From assembly GCF_001741865.1 (NCBI RefSeq), contig NZ_CP017147.1, forward strand, positions 6,067,001-6,131,000: a stretch of DNA of 64,000 nucleotides, given 5' to 3'. The DNA comes from Bosea vaviloviae. GTDB taxonomy: Bacteria; Pseudomonadota; Alphaproteobacteria; Rhizobiales; Beijerinckiaceae. Numbering within the stretch: position 1 is the stretch's first letter; each line of letters opens with the position of its first letter. Made by a program: the position numbers and the translations under genes. Under the pieces are notes generated by a model. The model was not told the DNA's origin, did not search any database, and saw nothing but the letters and a program-made list of their open reading frames with translations. Below are positions 41,873-50,420 of the stretch, piece by piece.

Positions 41873-43741
41873 ATGGTCGATATCGCCGACAGAATCGCCC
41901 TGCCCGAGGCCATTTCGGAACTGGACGATGTCCGTCCCGGCTCCCCCTTCATGCGCCCGGTCGAGTTCGTCGCAGCAGCCCTCGTCGCGCTGATCATCGG
42001 CGTGCTGCTGCTCGGAGTAACCTCGCGCTATGTCTTTTCGCTGCCGGTGATCTGGATCGACGAGGTCGCCTCGATCTCCTTCCTCTGGCTCGCCATGCTG
42101 GGCTCGGCCATCGCGATCGACCGCAACGAACATCTGCGGCTAACGCTCTTCGTCGGCATGATGCCGGAGCGCCTGCGCGGCTTCGCCAACACCTTCGCGC
42201 TACTGGTCATCGCCGCCTTCCTGCTGGCGATGGTCTATCCGGCGATCGACTATTCGATCGAGGAGAGCTTCGTCACCTCGGCCGCGCTGAACATCCCAAA
42301 TAGCTGGCGCGTCTCGGCCATCGCCACCGGCATCATCCTGATGACGCTGCTGGCGCTGCGCCACGCGGTCCGGACCTCGACCGTGCGTGATCTCGTCCTC
42401 GCCACCGCGCTGATCCTCGCCATCGCCGCGGCCTTCTGGCTGCTGACGCCCACCTTCAAGGGGCTCGGCTACGGCAACATCCTGATCTTCCTGCTCGGCG
42501 TCGTCGCGCTCTGCCTGGTCGCCGGCGTGCCGATCGCCTTCTGCTTCGGCATGGGCACGCTCTGCTTCCTCGCCTTTTCCACCAGCGTGCCGATGATCGT
42601 CATGGTCGGCCGCATGGATGAGGGCATGTCGAGCATCATCCTGCTCTCGGTGCCGATCTTCGTGCTGCTCGGCTGCGTGCTCGATGCCACCGGCATGGGC
42701 AAGGCGATCGTCGATTTCCTCGCCTCGATGCTCGGCCATGTCCGTGCCGGCATGTCCTATGTGCTGCTCGGCTCGCTCTTCCTAGTCTCGGGCATTTCAG
42801 GCTCGAAGGTCTCCGACATGGCGACGGTGGCGCCGGCCCTCTTCCCCGAGATGAAGCGGCGCGGCTATCAGCCCAAGGAGCTGATCGCGCTGCTAGCCAC
42901 CGGCGCCGCGATGGCCGACACAGTGCCGCCTTCCATCGTGCTGATCGTACTTGGCTCGGTCGCCGGCGTCTCGATCGCCGGCCTGTTCAACTCCGGCTTC
43001 GCCATCGCCATGGTGCTGCTGCTGGCGCTCGCCGTTCTGGCCCGCTGGAAGGCGCGCAACGAAGACATGCACGGCGTTCGCCGCGTCTCGCTCGCCGTCA
43101 TCGGCAAGACCGCGCTGATCGCAGGCCCGGCGCTGGTGCTGCCCTTCATCATCCGCGGCGCGGTCGGCGGCGGTGTCGCCACCGCGACCGAGGTCTCGAC
43201 CATCGCGGTGCTCTACGCGCTAATCATCGGCATGATCCTCTATGGCGGCATCAGCCGGTGGAAGTTCTATGCGATGTTTGTCGAGACCGCCGCCTTGTCC
43301 GGCGCGATCCTGATGATCCTCGGCACCGCGCTCGCCATGGCCTGGGCCCTGACCCAGACCGGCTTCGCCCGCGACCTCGCCAATTTCATGATCGGCCTGC
43401 CCGGCGGATGGCTCTCCTTCATGGCGGTGACGATCGTCGTCTTCATGATCCTCGGCTGCGTGCTGGAGGGCCTGCCCGCCATCGTGCTGATGGCGCCGCT
43501 GATGTTCCCGATCGCCAAGAATCTCGGCATCAACGACGTGCACTATTCGATGGTGGTGGTCACGGCGATGAACATCGGCCTGATGACGCCGCCGATCGGC
43601 ATCGGCTTCTACATCGCCTGCAAAATCGGCAACGTCTCGCCCGACGAGGCGATGGGCGCGGTCTGGCCCTATCTGATCGCATTGCTCGCCGGCCTCGTCA
43701 TCATCGCGGTCGTGCCGGGCATCTCGACCTGGGTGCTGTGA
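41873..43741 (+). CDS. TRAP transporter, fused small and large permease (DctQM)
   Basis: 622 residues. The N-terminal DctQ-like part (about 25-170) has four helices. The DctM part (about 195-622) has about 12 helices and family motifs: GMGTLCFLAFSTSVPMIVMV, FLVSGISGSKVSDMATVAPALF (cited in part) and GLMTPPIGIGFYIACKIG. It imports an acid driven by ion gradients together with the DctP protein encoded downstream. The ATG at 41873 has a weak site, so coupling to the 34-residue ORF is likely. The fused form is common in these bacteria. Confidence 0.9.
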   Translation: MVDIADRIALPEAISELDDVRPGSPFMRPVEFVAAALVALIIGVLLLGVTSRYVFSLPVIWIDEVASISFLWLAMLGSAIAIDRNEHLRLTLFVGMMPERLRGFANTFALLVIAAFLLAMVYPAIDYSIEESFVTSAALNIPNSWRVSAIATGIILMTLLALRHAVRTSTVRDLVLATALILAIAAAFWLLTPTFKGLGYGNILIFLLGVVALCLVAGVPIAFCFGMGTLCFLAFSTSVPMIVMVGRMDEGMSSIILLSVPIFVLLGCVLDATGMGKAIVDFLASMLGHVRAGMSYVLLGSLFLVSGISGSKVSDMATVAPALFPEMKRRGYQPKELIALLATGAAMADTVPPSIVLIVLGSVAGVSIAGLFNSGFAIAMVLLLALAVLARWKARNEDMHGVRRVSLAVIGKTALIAGPALVLPFIIRGAVGGGVATATEVSTIAVLYALIIGMILYGGISRWKFYAMFVETAALSGAILMILGTALAMAWALTQTGFARDLANFMIGLPGGWLSFMAVTIVVFMILGCVLEGLPAIVLMAPLMFPIAKNLGINDVHYSMVVVTAMNIGLMTPPIGIGFYIACKIGNVSPDEAMGAVWPYLIALLAGLVIIAVVPGISTWVL

Positions 43742-43771
43742 GGAGGACGCGCCACATGTCGCTCGCCATCT

Positions 43772-43900
43772 CCTCAGCCCTCATCCTGAGGAGCGAGCCC
43801 CGCAGCGCTCACGTCTCGAAGGATGGTCCAGGAGGCTCCTGAACCATCTCGAGCATCCTTCGAGACGCTGATTCGCAGTTCCTCAGGATGAGGGCTGAGG
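43772..43900. repeat. Nested inverted repeat element, 129 bp
   Basis: The outer arms (43772-43792 and 43880-43900) are perfect 21-mers, cctcagccctcatcctgagga and complement. The inner arms (43812-43825 and 43854-43867) are perfect 14-mers, cgtctcgaaggatg and complement. The outer arm resembles the hairpin at 737-783. It lies between the permease and binding-protein genes of one TRAP operon. Confidence 0.8.
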
Positions 43901-43970
43901 GGACGGCATTCATCTGAAGACCAAACGGCCTCAATACGACCAAAAACAAACCACCTAGGGAGAAACAACC

Positions 43971-44990
43971 ATGACCATCTCACGCCGCACCCTGCTGCAG
44001 GGCACAGCCGCCGCCTCCGCGATCGGCACCTTCCACATCGGCAGCGCCTCCGCGCAGACCCCCGAATTCTCTTACAAATACGCCAACAACCTGCCCCTCG
44101 CGCACCCGATGAACATGCGCGCCAACGAGGCGGTCGAGAAGATCAAGGCCGAGACCAAGGGCCGCGTCGCGATCCAGATCTTCCCGAACAACCAGCTTGG
44201 CTCCGACACCGACATGCTGAGTCAGGTGCGCTCGGGCGGCGTCGAATTCTTCACGCTCTCGCCGCTGATCCTCTCGACGCTGGTGCCCAACGCCTCGGTC
44301 TCGGGCATCGGCTTCGCCTTCCCGAACTACGACGCCGTCTGGAAGGCGATGGATGGCGAACTGGGGGCTTATGTCCGTGGCCAGATCGGCAAGGCCAATC
44401 TCGTCGTCATGGACAAGATCTGGGACAACGGCTTCCGCCAGATGACGAGCTCGAAGGGCCCGATCAACACCCCCGACGATCTCAAGGGCTTCAAAATCCG
44501 CGTGCCGGTCTCGCCGCTCTGGACCTCGATGTTCACAGCCTTCCAGTCGGCGCCCGCAAGCATCAACTTCGCCGAGGTCTACACGGCATTGCAGACCAAG
44601 ATCGTCGACGGCCAGGAGAACCCGCTCGCGATCATCTCGACCGCCAAGCTGTTCGAGGTGCAGAAATATCTCTCCGTCACCAACCATATGTGGGACGGCT
44701 TCTGGTTCCTCGGCAACAAGCGCGCCTGGGAGCGCCTGCCGGAGGATCTGCGCGCCATCGTCGCCAAGAACCTCAACGCCGCCGCCGAGCTGGAGCGCGC
44801 CGACGTCGCCAAGCTCAATGCGGGCTTGCGCGAGGAACTCACCGGCAAGGGCATGGTCTTCAACGACACCAAGGCCGAGCCCTTCCGCGAGGCCCTGCGC
44901 AAGGCCGGCTTCTACACGGAGTGGAAGAAGAAATATGGCGACGAGGCCTGGGCCATCCTCGAGAAGGCCGTCGGCGGCTCGCTGAGCTGA
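43971..44990 (+). CDS. TRAP transporter substrate-binding protein (DctP)
   Basis: 339 residues with a Tat signal (SRRTLLQGTAAASA, cleaved after ASA). The mature protein shows the DctP fold: YANNLPLAHPMNMRANEAVEKI, IFPNNQLGSDTDMLSQVRSG, a central FKIRVPVSPLWTSMF and ALQTKIVDGQENPL. A conserved Arg in KIRVP contacts the ligand carboxylate in the family. Export by Tat is unusual but known for TRAP proteins in this group. A 129-bp repeat separates it from the permease. Confidence 0.93.
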   Translation: MTISRRTLLQGTAAASAIGTFHIGSASAQTPEFSYKYANNLPLAHPMNMRANEAVEKIKAETKGRVAIQIFPNNQLGSDTDMLSQVRSGGVEFFTLSPLILSTLVPNASVSGIGFAFPNYDAVWKAMDGELGAYVRGQIGKANLVVMDKIWDNGFRQMTSSKGPINTPDDLKGFKIRVPVSPLWTSMFTAFQSAPASINFAEVYTALQTKIVDGQENPLAIISTAKLFEVQKYLSVTNHMWDGFWFLGNKRAWERLPEDLRAIVAKNLNAAAELERADVAKLNAGLREELTGKGMVFNDTKAEPFREALRKAGFYTEWKKKYGDEAWAILEKAVGGSLS

Positions 44991-45010
44991 GGCCTTCCCA
45001 ACAACCGCAC

Positions 45011-45112
45011 CGTCATCCCGGACAAGCCGCGAAGCCGCGCTGATCAGGGATCCATGCCTGAACCGTTCCGGCATGGATCCCGGATCTCCGCTTCGCTCCG
45101 CCCGGGATGACG
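45011..45112. repeat. REP-type inverted repeat (gtcatcccgg family)
   Basis: The ends CGTCATCCCGG and CCGGGATGACG pair, with an inner gatccatgcc/ggcatggatc stem. It shares the ccgcgaagc and cttcgctccgccc blocks with the repeat at 37470-37576. It lies between the DctP and SDR genes. Confidence 0.75.
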
Positions 45113-45146
45113 CCGCCTTTCAACGACGTCTCAGAGAGTTGTCACC

Positions 45147-45950
45147 ATGGCCGATCGTCTGAAGAGCAAGATCGCCATCGTCTTCGGCGCCGGCTCGTCG
45201 GGGCCGGGCTGGGGCAACGGCAAGGCCGCGGCCGTCGCCTTCGCCCGCGAAGGCGCCCGCGTCGCCTGCATCGACATCAGCCAGGCCGCCGCCGACGAGA
45301 CCGCCGGCATCATCGCGGGCGAAGGCGGTGTCGCCATCGCGCTGGCCGCCGATGTGACGCAGCAGGGCTCGATCGACGCAGCCGTCGCCGCGACCATGAC
45401 CCGCTTCGGCCGCATCGACATCCTGCACAACAATGTCGGCGTCACCCATATGGGCGGCCCGGTCGAACTCAGCGAAGAGCAGTTCAAGGCGGCGGTCGAC
45501 CTCAATCTCGGCCCGGTCTTCCGCTGCTCCAAGGCGGTGATCCCGCATATGCTGAAGGCCGGCGGCGGCGCGATCGTCAACATCTCCTCGCTCGCAGCGA
45601 TCCGCTGGACCGGCTACCCGTATTTCGCCTATTACGCGACCAAGGCCGCAGTGAACCAGGCGACGCTCGGCCTCGCCATGCAATATGCAAGGCAAGGCAT
45701 CCGCGCCAATTGCATCATGCCCGGCATGATCGACACACCATTGATCTACAAGCAGATCTCCAGCCAATACGCCTCGGTCGAGGAGATGGTCGCGGCCCGC
45801 AACGCCGCCGTACCGCTCGGCAAGATGGGCACCGCCTGGGATGTCGCCAACGCGGCCGTCTTCCTCGCCTCCGACGAAGCCCAGTTCATCACCGGCGTCT
45901 GCCTGCCGGTCGATGGCGGCCAGAGCTGCGCAGTCGCCCCGCTGGGCTGA
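45147..45950 (+). CDS. SDR-family dehydrogenase
   Basis: 267 residues of the short-chain dehydrogenase fold. The cofactor loop is GAGSSGPGWGNG, a longer variant of TGxxxGxG. Others are ADVTQQG, HNNVG (family NNAG), the catalytic Ser in NISSLAAI, and Tyr/Lys in YPYFAYYATKAA, then GIRANCIMPGMIDTP. It oxidises or reduces a hydroxy or keto compound. By position it could act on the TRAP-imported acid or its CoA derivative. The substrate is unknown. Confidence 0.87.
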   Translation: MADRLKSKIAIVFGAGSSGPGWGNGKAAAVAFAREGARVACIDISQAAADETAGIIAGEGGVAIALAADVTQQGSIDAAVAATMTRFGRIDILHNNVGVTHMGGPVELSEEQFKAAVDLNLGPVFRCSKAVIPHMLKAGGGAIVNISSLAAIRWTGYPYFAYYATKAAVNQATLGLAMQYARQGIRANCIMPGMIDTPLIYKQISSQYASVEEMVAARNAAVPLGKMGTAWDVANAAVFLASDEAQFITGVCLPVDGGQSCAVAPLG

Positions 45951-45989
45951 ACATCGTCTCGGGCGGCTGGCCTGCATCTTGCTGCCTTA

Positions 45990-46033
45990 GATCACGTTGC
46001 ATTCGGACGGTTCCGTCCGAATGCAACGTGATC
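45990..46033. repeat. Perfect 21-bp inverted repeat
   Basis: Arms 45990-46010 and 46013-46033 (gatcacgttgcattcggacgg and complement) are separated by two bases. It could form a cruciform or hairpin. The ATG of one arm is in frame with the racemase-type gene downstream. No T-run follows. Confidence 0.8.
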
Positions 46034-46047
46034 GATTCCTGGAGTTT

Positions 46048-46098
46048 AGAGCATTGCTCATGCGAAAAACCGGTACCCACTTTTTCGCGCAATGCTCT
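46048..46098. repeat. GCGAAAAAC palindromic repeat at the 5' end of a gene
   Basis: The arms agagcattg (46048-46056) and caatgctct (46090-46098) enclose ATGCGAAAAACCGGTACCCA and a TTTTTCGCG arm, the same core as one palindrome of the 121-bp repeats. The racemase-type frame reads through it. Confidence 0.7.
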
Positions 46099-46836
46099 GG
46101 AGCCATACAAACCGACATCGCCATCGGCACGATCACGCCCTCGGGTAACCGCACCGTCGAGCGCGTGACGCAAGCTATCTGCGCCACGCTGCCGGGCGTG
46201 ACACCCCTGTTCACGCGCATCCCCGTCTTCGGCAACACCAGCCCCGACCAGGCCGCGGCCAACCCCTATGATTGGCCGGCGATGCTGCAGGCGGCGGAAC
46301 TGCTCGGCCATGCCGAGCCCGCTGCGATCTGCTGGAACGGCTCGAAAGGCGGCGATTACGGCTTCGACATCGACGAACGGCTTTGCGCCGACATCACCGC
46401 ACGGACTGGGCTCCCCGCCGTGACCTCGGCCTTGGCGACGCTCGATGCACTGCGACGGCTGGCGGCTCGCCGCATCGCGCTGATCACACCCTACACCACA
46501 GCCGCTCAGGCTCGGAGCATCGCCAATTTCACCGGCAAGGGCTTTGCCGTCACCGCCGAGCGCCATGCCGGCCTGAGCGACAATCTCTCTTATGGCGCTG
46601 TGCCGCCAGGCGAGATCGCCGCGATGGCGCGAGCGGCCGCGGCGGAGGGTTCGGCCGAGGCGATCGTCATCTTCTGCACCAATTTCAACGGCGCCCCCGT
46701 CGCAGCCATGCTCGAGGCGGAGACGGGCCTACCCGTCATCGATTCGGCGGCAGCCGGTGTCTGGGCCGCGCTCAGGGCAGCCGGCATCGACACGAGCCGG
46801 ACAGTCGCAAGCTGGGGCCGGACTTTCAGCCTCTGA
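46054..46836 (+). CDS. Asp/Glu/hydantoin racemase-family protein, 5' end in a repeat
   Basis: About 260 residues. The family fold begins at DIAIGTITPSGNRTVERV and shows AAICWNGSKGG, TSALATLDALRRLAARRIALI (cited in part: LDALRRLAARRIALI), VIFCTNFN with the second Cys and TGLPVIDSAA. Maleate isomerase / Asp-Glu racemase enzymes use two Cys; here the first position reads ICWNGS. The first 15-20 residues are encoded by the palindromic repeat. TTG at 46054 has GGAG nine bases upstream and ATG at 46060 follows, so the start is unsure. The N-terminus may have been rewritten by the repeat. Confidence 0.75.
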   Translation: MLMRKTGTHFFAQCSGAIQTDIAIGTITPSGNRTVERVTQAICATLPGVTPLFTRIPVFGNTSPDQAAANPYDWPAMLQAAELLGHAEPAAICWNGSKGGDYGFDIDERLCADITARTGLPAVTSALATLDALRRLAARRIALITPYTTAAQARSIANFTGKGFAVTAERHAGLSDNLSYGAVPPGEIAAMARAAAAEGSAEAIVIFCTNFNGAPVAAMLEAETGLPVIDSAAAGVWAALRAAGIDTSRTVASWGRTFSL

Positions 46837-46903
46837 CGATCCGGAACACCTGATCCCACGACCTCTCCGCACACGCCTCCGATCCGAGCATTGGGCGCAT
46901 AAG

Positions 46904-46921
46904 AAACATGCTTGACTGTTT
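46904..46921. promoter_or_regulatory. Candidate TetR operator overlapping a -35 box
   Basis: AAACA-N8-TGTTT is a small inverted repeat spanning TTGACT (46912-46917), a -35-like hexamer, 49 bases before the TetR start. Autoregulation of the operon is inferred; no matching -10 box was convincing. Confidence 0.3.
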
Positions 46922-46969
46922 GCAAAACGAGTCGCAGCTTTCGCGCATCCCGTGGGGTTGAGGCTTGGC

Positions 46970-47626
46970 GTGAGCGGAACCGGTAAAAGACGATCCCAAA
47001 AGGAACGCAGCGCGGAGACCTCGACGCGGCTGATGAATGCAACGATCGACCTGCTGCACGATCGTGGCCTTGCCCGCACCACCACCCCGGAGATCGCCCG
47101 CCAGGCCGGTGTTTCTCGCGGCGCGCTGACGCATCATTTCACCACCCGCGAGGCGATCATCAGCGCCTCCGTCGCGGACATGCTCAGCAAGACCACCCGC
47201 GACCTGCACCGCTTCGCCGAGGATTTCATTGCCCGCGGCGGCTCCAGCGACGAGATCGTCGACTACATCTGGCAGATGATGGATGACCGGCTGTTCTACG
47301 TCACGATGGAGTATCTGCCCGAAGCCCGGCACAATCCCGACTTCAGAGCCGAGCTCATCCCCACCGTGCGTGATTTCCACGCCGGTCTCGACGCGATCTG
47401 GACCGCGCTCGCTACGCGGGCCGGCGTCGAACCCGATCATACCCGCATCGTCATGAACGCGACGATGTGCCTCGTGCGCGGCATGATCAGCCAGACGGTG
47501 CTGCGCCCCAACGACCCCGCCTATTATCGGGAGATGCTGGCCTTCTGGAAACAGCAGGTCCGCCAGCAATTCCCAATCGAGACCGCCTCCGCGCAGGATT
47601 CCAGACATAAGGCAAGTGCGCGATGA
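46970..47626 (+). CDS. TetR/AcrR-family transcriptional regulator
   Basis: 218 residues. An N-terminal HTH (about 18-65) reads LMNATIDLLHDRGLARTTTPEIARQAGVSRGALTHHF in pieces; its recognition helix is VSRGALTHHFTTREAI. The C-terminal ligand domain is helical (about 75-215). The GTG at 46970 has GAGG six bases upstream, better than the GTG at 46952. Its stop overlaps the LivG start (ATGA), so it is the first gene of the ABC operon and probably controls it in response to the imported compound. Confidence 0.86.
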   Translation: MSGTGKRRSQKERSAETSTRLMNATIDLLHDRGLARTTTPEIARQAGVSRGALTHHFTTREAIISASVADMLSKTTRDLHRFAEDFIARGGSSDEIVDYIWQMMDDRLFYVTMEYLPEARHNPDFRAELIPTVRDFHAGLDAIWTALATRAGVEPDHTRIVMNATMCLVRGMISQTVLRPNDPAYYREMLAFWKQQVRQQFPIETASAQDSRHKASAR

Positions 47627-48387
47627 CGGCTGCCCTCACCATCGCAGGGCTGAAGCTCGATTTCTACGGCGTGCATGTGCTGCGTGGCGTCGATTTCGCC
47701 GTTCCCGCCGGCTCCTTCACCGGGCTGATCGGCCCCAATGGCGCCGGCAAATCGACCCTGTTCAACGCGGTCTCCGGGCTCTACCGCCCCAAGGCCGGCT
47801 CGGTCCGGCTGGGCTCGGTCGAGACCACCGGCTTAGCCCCCGAAAAGCTCGTGGCGGCGGGGTTGGTGCGCTCATTCCAGCTCGCGCGCGGCTTTCCCAA
47901 GCTCAGCGTCTTCCAGCACCTGATGCTCTATGGCGCCGGGCAGCCGGGCGAGAACCTACTGGCGGCGATGCTGCGCTCGGCAGCGGCGCGGCGGCGTGAG
48001 GAGGAGCTCAGCGAGCGCGCCTTCGGCATCGCCCGACGGCTCAAGCTCGACCATGTGCTGGACAACCCGGTGACGGCGCTCTCGGGTGGGCAGAAGAAGC
48101 TGGTCGAGATCGGGCGCGCCTTGATGGCCGACCCCAAGATCCTGCTGCTCGACGAGCCGATGGCCGGCGTCACCCCGAGCCTCACCGAACAGATTGCCGA
48201 CCACCTCATCGCGCTGAACCAGGACGGGCTGACGATCTGCCTGATCGAGCACGACATGGCGCTGATCAAGCGGCTCTGCGCCCCGGTCATCGTCATGGCC
48301 GAGGGCAAGACCCTGACGCAAGGCAGCTTCGACGAGGTCGCCTCCGACATCCGCGTGCAGGAAGCCTATCTCGGGAGGCGGCATTGA
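47623..48387 (+). CDS. Branched-chain amino-acid-type ABC ATPase (LivG-like)
   Basis: 254 residues of the HAAT-family ATPase LivG: Walker A GPNGAGKST (about 38-46), LARGFPKLSVFQHLMLYG in the Q-loop region, signature LSGGQKKLVEIGRALM, Walker B ILLLDEPMAGV and IEHDMALIKRLC. It powers uptake through LivHM together with LivF. It overlaps TetR by four bases. The transported compound need not be leucine; the linked hydrolases suggest an amide or peptide. Confidence 0.92.
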   Translation: MTAALTIAGLKLDFYGVHVLRGVDFAVPAGSFTGLIGPNGAGKSTLFNAVSGLYRPKAGSVRLGSVETTGLAPEKLVAAGLVRSFQLARGFPKLSVFQHLMLYGAGQPGENLLAAMLRSAAARRREEELSERAFGIARRLKLDHVLDNPVTALSGGQKKLVEIGRALMADPKILLLDEPMAGVTPSLTEQIADHLIALNQDGLTICLIEHDMALIKRLCAPVIVMAEGKTLTQGSFDEVASDIRVQEAYLGRRH

Positions 48388-49121
48388 GCATGGCGAATGG
48401 AGGCCTGGCGAATGGTGGCCTGCTTGCCGTCGATGGCGTCGTCGCCGGCTATGGCGCGGCCGAACAGATCCTGAAGGGATGCTCGCTGCGGATCGAAGCC
48501 GGCGAGATCGTCTCGATTATCGGCCCCAATGGCGCCGGCAAGTCGACCTTGCTCAAGACGATCGCCGGGCTGGTGTCCGCACGCGAGGGCGCGATCATCT
48601 TGAACGGAGCCGATGTGACCGGCCAGGGCGCGCTCGGCCGCGCCAAGCACGGCATCGGCTTCGTGCCGCAGGAGCGCAACGTCTTCGGGGCGATGACGGT
48701 TGCCGAGAACCTCGAGATCAGCGGCTTCCAGGACCCCGGCAAGGTGCGCGAGCGCAGCGAGGAACTCTATGCCCGCTACCCGATGCTGGCGAGCAAGCGC
48801 CGCGCGCTCGCTCGCACGCTTTCGGGCGGCCAGCGCCAGATCCTCGCCATGGCGATGGGCCTGATGAATGCGCCCGCCCTGCTCCTGCTCGACGAGCCGA
48901 CGGCGGGCCTCTCGCCGAGGGCGGCGGAGGAGCTGTTCGAGGCGATCGTGGCCCTGAACAAGGCCGGCCTGCCGATCCTGATGGTCGAGCAGCATGCGCT
49001 GGAAGCGCTCGAGATCTCGACGCGCGGCTATGTCCTCGTCTCCGGCCGCAACAGCCGCGAGGGCTCGGGCCCTGCGCTCGCTGCCGACCCCGAAATCCGC
49101 CGCCTCTTCCTCGGCGGCTGA
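48384..49121 (+). CDS. Branched-chain amino-acid-type ABC ATPase (LivF-like)
   Basis: About 245 residues: Walker A GPNGAGKST, IGFVPQERNVFGAMTVAENL, signature LSGGQRQILAMAMGL, LLLDEPTAGLSP and MVEQHALEALEIS. The start is TTG at 48384 overlapping the LivG stop, with GGGAGG five bases upstream; ATG at 48390 is the alternative. The N-terminus repeats MANGGLANGGLL. It pairs with LivG in the ABC dimer. Confidence 0.92.
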   Translation: MSMANGGLANGGLLAVDGVVAGYGAAEQILKGCSLRIEAGEIVSIIGPNGAGKSTLLKTIAGLVSAREGAIILNGADVTGQGALGRAKHGIGFVPQERNVFGAMTVAENLEISGFQDPGKVRERSEELYARYPMLASKRRALARTLSGGQRQILAMAMGLMNAPALLLLDEPTAGLSPRAAEELFEAIVALNKAGLPILMVEQHALEALEISTRGYVLVSGRNSREGSGPALAADPEIRRLFLGG

Positions 49122-49199
49122 TCACGATGCCGACCTGATCCAAGCCGACTTGATCCGAGCCGACCGACCAAGAACCAGCAATCATAACAGGGGATGATC

Positions 49200-50405
49200 A
49201 TGACCGAGTTTCTCACCGACCGCCGCACGCTGCTCGGCGGCGCTGCCGCGCTTGCCGGCCTCTCCGCCCTGCCGAAGCTCGCCTTGGCGCAGGGCGCGCC
49301 GATCAGGATCGGCACGCTGACGCCATTGACCGGCTCGGGCGGCCCCTATGGCCCAATGATGGTCAAGGCGGTGAAGGCGGTCGTCGACGAGGTCAATGCC
49401 GCCGGCGGCGTGCTGGGCCGCAAGGTCGAGCTCGTCTCGGAAGACGACCAGACCAATCCGGAAGCCGGCGTGCGCGCCGCGCGCAAGCTGATCGACGTCG
49501 ACAAGGTCTCGGCGATCCTGGGCACCTGGGCCTCTTCGGTGACCACCGCCGTCGCCCCGCTCTGCTGGGAATCGAAGACCTTCCTCTGCACCACCTCCGG
49601 CGCGGATTCGATCACCGCCCTGCCGCATCAGGGCTATCTGATCCGCACCCAGCCGACGACGACGCTGCAGGGTCGCAAATTCGGCGAGTTCGCGATCGCC
49701 CAAGGCGCCAAGCGCGTCTTCTTCCTCTCGCCGCAGACACCCTTCGCCAAGAGCCAGTTCGACAACATCACCGAGGCCGTGAAGAAGGCCGGTGGCGAGA
49801 CCGCTTCCCTGATCTATGACGACAAGAAGCCGGCCTACCGCACCGAGATCGACGAGGTGCTGCGCTTCAAGCCCGACGCCATCGTCTTCGGCGGCTACAC
49901 CCCCGACACCGCCGTGATGCTGAAGGACCTCTACCGAGCCGATTTCAAGGGCCTGAAGATCGCCTTCGGCTACTCGGTCAACCAGAAGCTGATCGAGAGC
50001 GTCCCTGCCGAGGTCGTCGACAAGACCTTCATGATCTCGCCCTCGCCGGCCGAAGGCTCCAAGGCCTATGAGAAGCTGGTGAAGCTCGTCGGCGTCGCCT
50101 CGCCCGATCCCTACACCACCCAGATCTACGACCACATCAACCTCGTGCTGATGGCGATCGCGATCGCGGGCGACGCCTCGGGCACCGCGATCAAGGACAA
50201 TATCCGCAAGATCAGCCAGGCTCCCGGCGGCGCCAAGATCGACAGCGCCCTCGACGGCCTGAAGGCGATCGCCGCCAAGCAGGCGGTCGATTATGACGGC
50301 GCCAGCGGCCCCTGCGATTTCACCGAGATCGGCGACATCAGCGACTCGAAGTTCCGCTACGAGCAGGTCCAGTCCGGCAAGATCGCCCTGGTCAAGATCG
50401 CCTGA
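49200..50405 (+). CDS. HAAT-family ABC substrate-binding protein (LivK-like)
   Basis: 401 residues. A Tat signal is present (TDRRTLLGGAAALAG, ending ALAQG). The mature type I periplasmic-binding fold shows IRIGTLTPLTGSGGPYGPMM, GGVLGRKVELVSEDDQTNPE, LGTWASSVTTAVAPLC and TPFAKSQFDNIT. The GTWASS segment lines the amino-acid pocket in the family. ATG at 49200 is chosen over 49194 because AGGGG then sits seven bases away. It delivers the ligand to LivHM. Confidence 0.92.
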   Translation: MTEFLTDRRTLLGGAAALAGLSALPKLALAQGAPIRIGTLTPLTGSGGPYGPMMVKAVKAVVDEVNAAGGVLGRKVELVSEDDQTNPEAGVRAARKLIDVDKVSAILGTWASSVTTAVAPLCWESKTFLCTTSGADSITALPHQGYLIRTQPTTTLQGRKFGEFAIAQGAKRVFFLSPQTPFAKSQFDNITEAVKKAGGETASLIYDDKKPAYRTEIDEVLRFKPDAIVFGGYTPDTAVMLKDLYRADFKGLKIAFGYSVNQKLIESVPAEVVDKTFMISPSPAEGSKAYEKLVKLVGVASPDPYTTQIYDHINLVLMAIAIAGDASGTAIKDNIRKISQAPGGAKIDSALDGLKAIAAKQAVDYDGASGPCDFTEIGDISDSKFRYEQVQSGKIALVKIA

Positions 50406-50420
50406 TCAGGACCTGGCTCA

